Below, one piece after another: positions 63,178 to 64,000 of a stretch of 64,000 nucleotides of DNA. Positions within the stretch are counted from its first letter, which is position 1. The number at the start of each line of letters is the position of its first letter. Origin of the DNA: Duganella sp. BJB476 (GTDB lineage Bacteria > Pseudomonadota > Gammaproteobacteria > Burkholderiales > Burkholderiaceae_D); contig NZ_QVIO01000002.1 in assembly GCF_003416895.1 (NCBI RefSeq), positions 761,811 to 825,810 of the forward strand, given 5' to 3'. A model generated the notes under the pieces. That model was not told where the DNA came from and did no database searches. It saw only the letters and a list, made by a program, of their open reading frames with translations. A program made the position numbers and the translations under genes.

Positions 63178-64000
63178 ATGCTAAAGAACGTCGGTATCAA
63201 GACAAAACTCGCGATGGGCTTCGGCGCCGTCGTCGCCATCCTCCTGGTCTTGCTAGCCATGGCCTACACCAATTTCAACAAGCTGTCCGATGCCAGCCAG
63301 TGGGACAAGCACACGCTGGAAGTGCTGCGCGAAGCCGACCGCACCTCGATCGCGGTGCTGGAGCTGCAATCGGCGGAACGCGGCTATATACTCAGCGGCG
63401 ACGACAAGATGCTATCCGCCAGCGCCGAAGCCAATCAGGAAAGCCATCTCCAGAAGCTGCTGACGCTCACCTCGGACAACCCCGCGCAGCAGGAACGCCT
63501 GCACCGGCTGCACGCACTGGTCAAGGACTGGCTGGCGCAGGTCTACCGTCCGCTGCTGGATAAACGCCGTGCGCTGGGACTAAGCGCCGGCGCGGCCGAT
63601 CAGCTGGGGCACGGGGCAGAGCTGCGCAACGGTACCCGCAGCATGGACGCCATCCGCGCCCTGATCGACGAAGTCACCGCCGAGGAAACCCGGCTGCTCG
63701 ACAGCCGCACGCGCACCTCGGCCGAATTGCAGCAGCTGATGACCATGGTGCTGATCCTGGGCGGCAGCTTGTGCGTGGCGCTGTCCGTCGTGGTCGGCCT
63801 GCTGCTGGCCCGCACGCTGCTGACGCCATTGAACAACCTGACGCACGCGGTGGGCCGCATCGCCGCCGGCGAGCAGTCGGCGCGGGCGGCGGTACTGTCG
63901 GCCGATGAACTGGGCCGGGTGACGACGGAGTTCAACCGCATGGCGCAATCGATCCAGGACAGCCAGGCCAACGAACTGGCCGCCACCAACCTGCTCAAGG
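63178..64000 (+). CDS. Methyl-accepting chemotaxis protein (3' truncated by window end)
   Basis: The frame from ATG 63178 is open to the end of the window, so only about 274 residues are seen. Order: helix at about 10-30 (LAMGFGAVVAILLVLLAMAY), a CHASE3-type periplasmic four-helix sensor (about 35-185, TSIAVLELQSAERGYILSGDDKML), a second helix at about 190-210 (MVLILGGSLCVALSVVVGLLL), HAMP (about 212-265, LLTPLNNLTHAVGRIAAGEQSARA), then the start of the signalling coil. The remaining part with the conserved tip is expected beyond 64000. It could also be a kinase with the same front half. Confidence 0.85.
   Translation, partial: MLKNVGIKTKLAMGFGAVVAILLVLLAMAYTNFNKLSDASQWDKHTLEVLREADRTSIAVLELQSAERGYILSGDDKMLSASAEANQESHLQKLLTLTSDNPAQQERLHRLHALVKDWLAQVYRPLLDKRRALGLSAGAADQLGHGAELRNGTRSMDAIRALIDEVTAEETRLLDSRTRTSAELQQLMTMVLILGGSLCVALSVVVGLLLARTLLTPLNNLTHAVGRIAAGEQSARAAVLSADELGRVTTEFNRMAQSIQDSQANELAATNLLK

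Overview
The window is about 64 kb of GC-rich chromosome from a betaproteobacterium, most probably family Oxalobacteraceae (Massilia, Duganella or Janthinobacterium relatives). This is inferred from the gene content and order: tolB-pal-cpoB followed by tRNA-Lys; orn / M48 protease / pterin dehydratase / rsgA; many chemoreceptors and hybrid-type histidine kinases; and paired DUF1800/DUF1501 genes. I see no integrase, transposase, phage module or CRISPR array. Coding density is high, and the only stretch over 300 bases without an intact gene is 3417-4008, which holds a decayed reading frame.

Layout. 1-2.6 kb: end of the Tol-Pal envelope operon (tolB partial, pal, cpoB). 2.6-4.0 kb: three identical tRNA-Lys(UUU) genes around a DUF6447 gene, then the decayed frame. 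4.0-9.4 kb: exported RidA, a solute-binding protein, a TonB-dependent receptor, YceI, and a CadC-like membrane regulator divergent from yceI. 9.4-16.7 kb: a multipass acyltransferase, an unknown membrane protein whose frame runs into the antisense of its neighbour, a DUF418 protein coupled to a Suv3-like helicase, a TM2 protein, an IMPACT-family protein and a second DUF418 protein. 16.9-19.2 kb: a chemoreceptor and a GNAT acetyltransferase.

19.3-26.5 kb is a six-gene unit: membrane-fusion protein, MacB/LolD-type ATPase, two FtsX-like permeases, an NtrC-type sigma-54 activator and its histidine kinase. It is preceded by an exact -24/-12 sigma-54 promoter and a dyad that could be the activator's upstream site, so the unit probably controls itself. 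It ends inside a 41-bp perfect inverted repeat that supplies the last codons and stop of the kinase. A second, diverged copy of the repeat lies at 38.4 kb. 26.6-38.4 kb: small secreted protein, cystine symporter, small lipoprotein, FadL-type porin, RND efflux pump (permease plus lipoprotein adaptor), PAP2-like and DUF475 membrane proteins, and a beta-barrel protein. 38.5-45.7 kb: a 768-residue nearly proline-free helical protein, srkA, a YecA-like SEC-C protein, an exported hydrolase and a NatAB-type ABC exporter.

45.8-49.2 kb: DUF1800 and DUF1501 secreted proteins behind a second exact sigma-54 promoter with three alternating half-sites upstream. 49.3-51.8 kb: a solute-binding protein and a membrane histidine kinase that look like one sensing unit. 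51.8-55.2 kb (minus strand): Pr6Pr membrane protein, anchored unknown protein, DUF1176 protein and orn. 55.2-57.8 kb: M48 protease, pterin dehydratase and rsgA with overlapping start/stop codons. 57.8-64 kb: a soluble TPR-GAF histidine kinase, argF and argG with a strong terminator, and the start of another chemoreceptor cut by the window edge.
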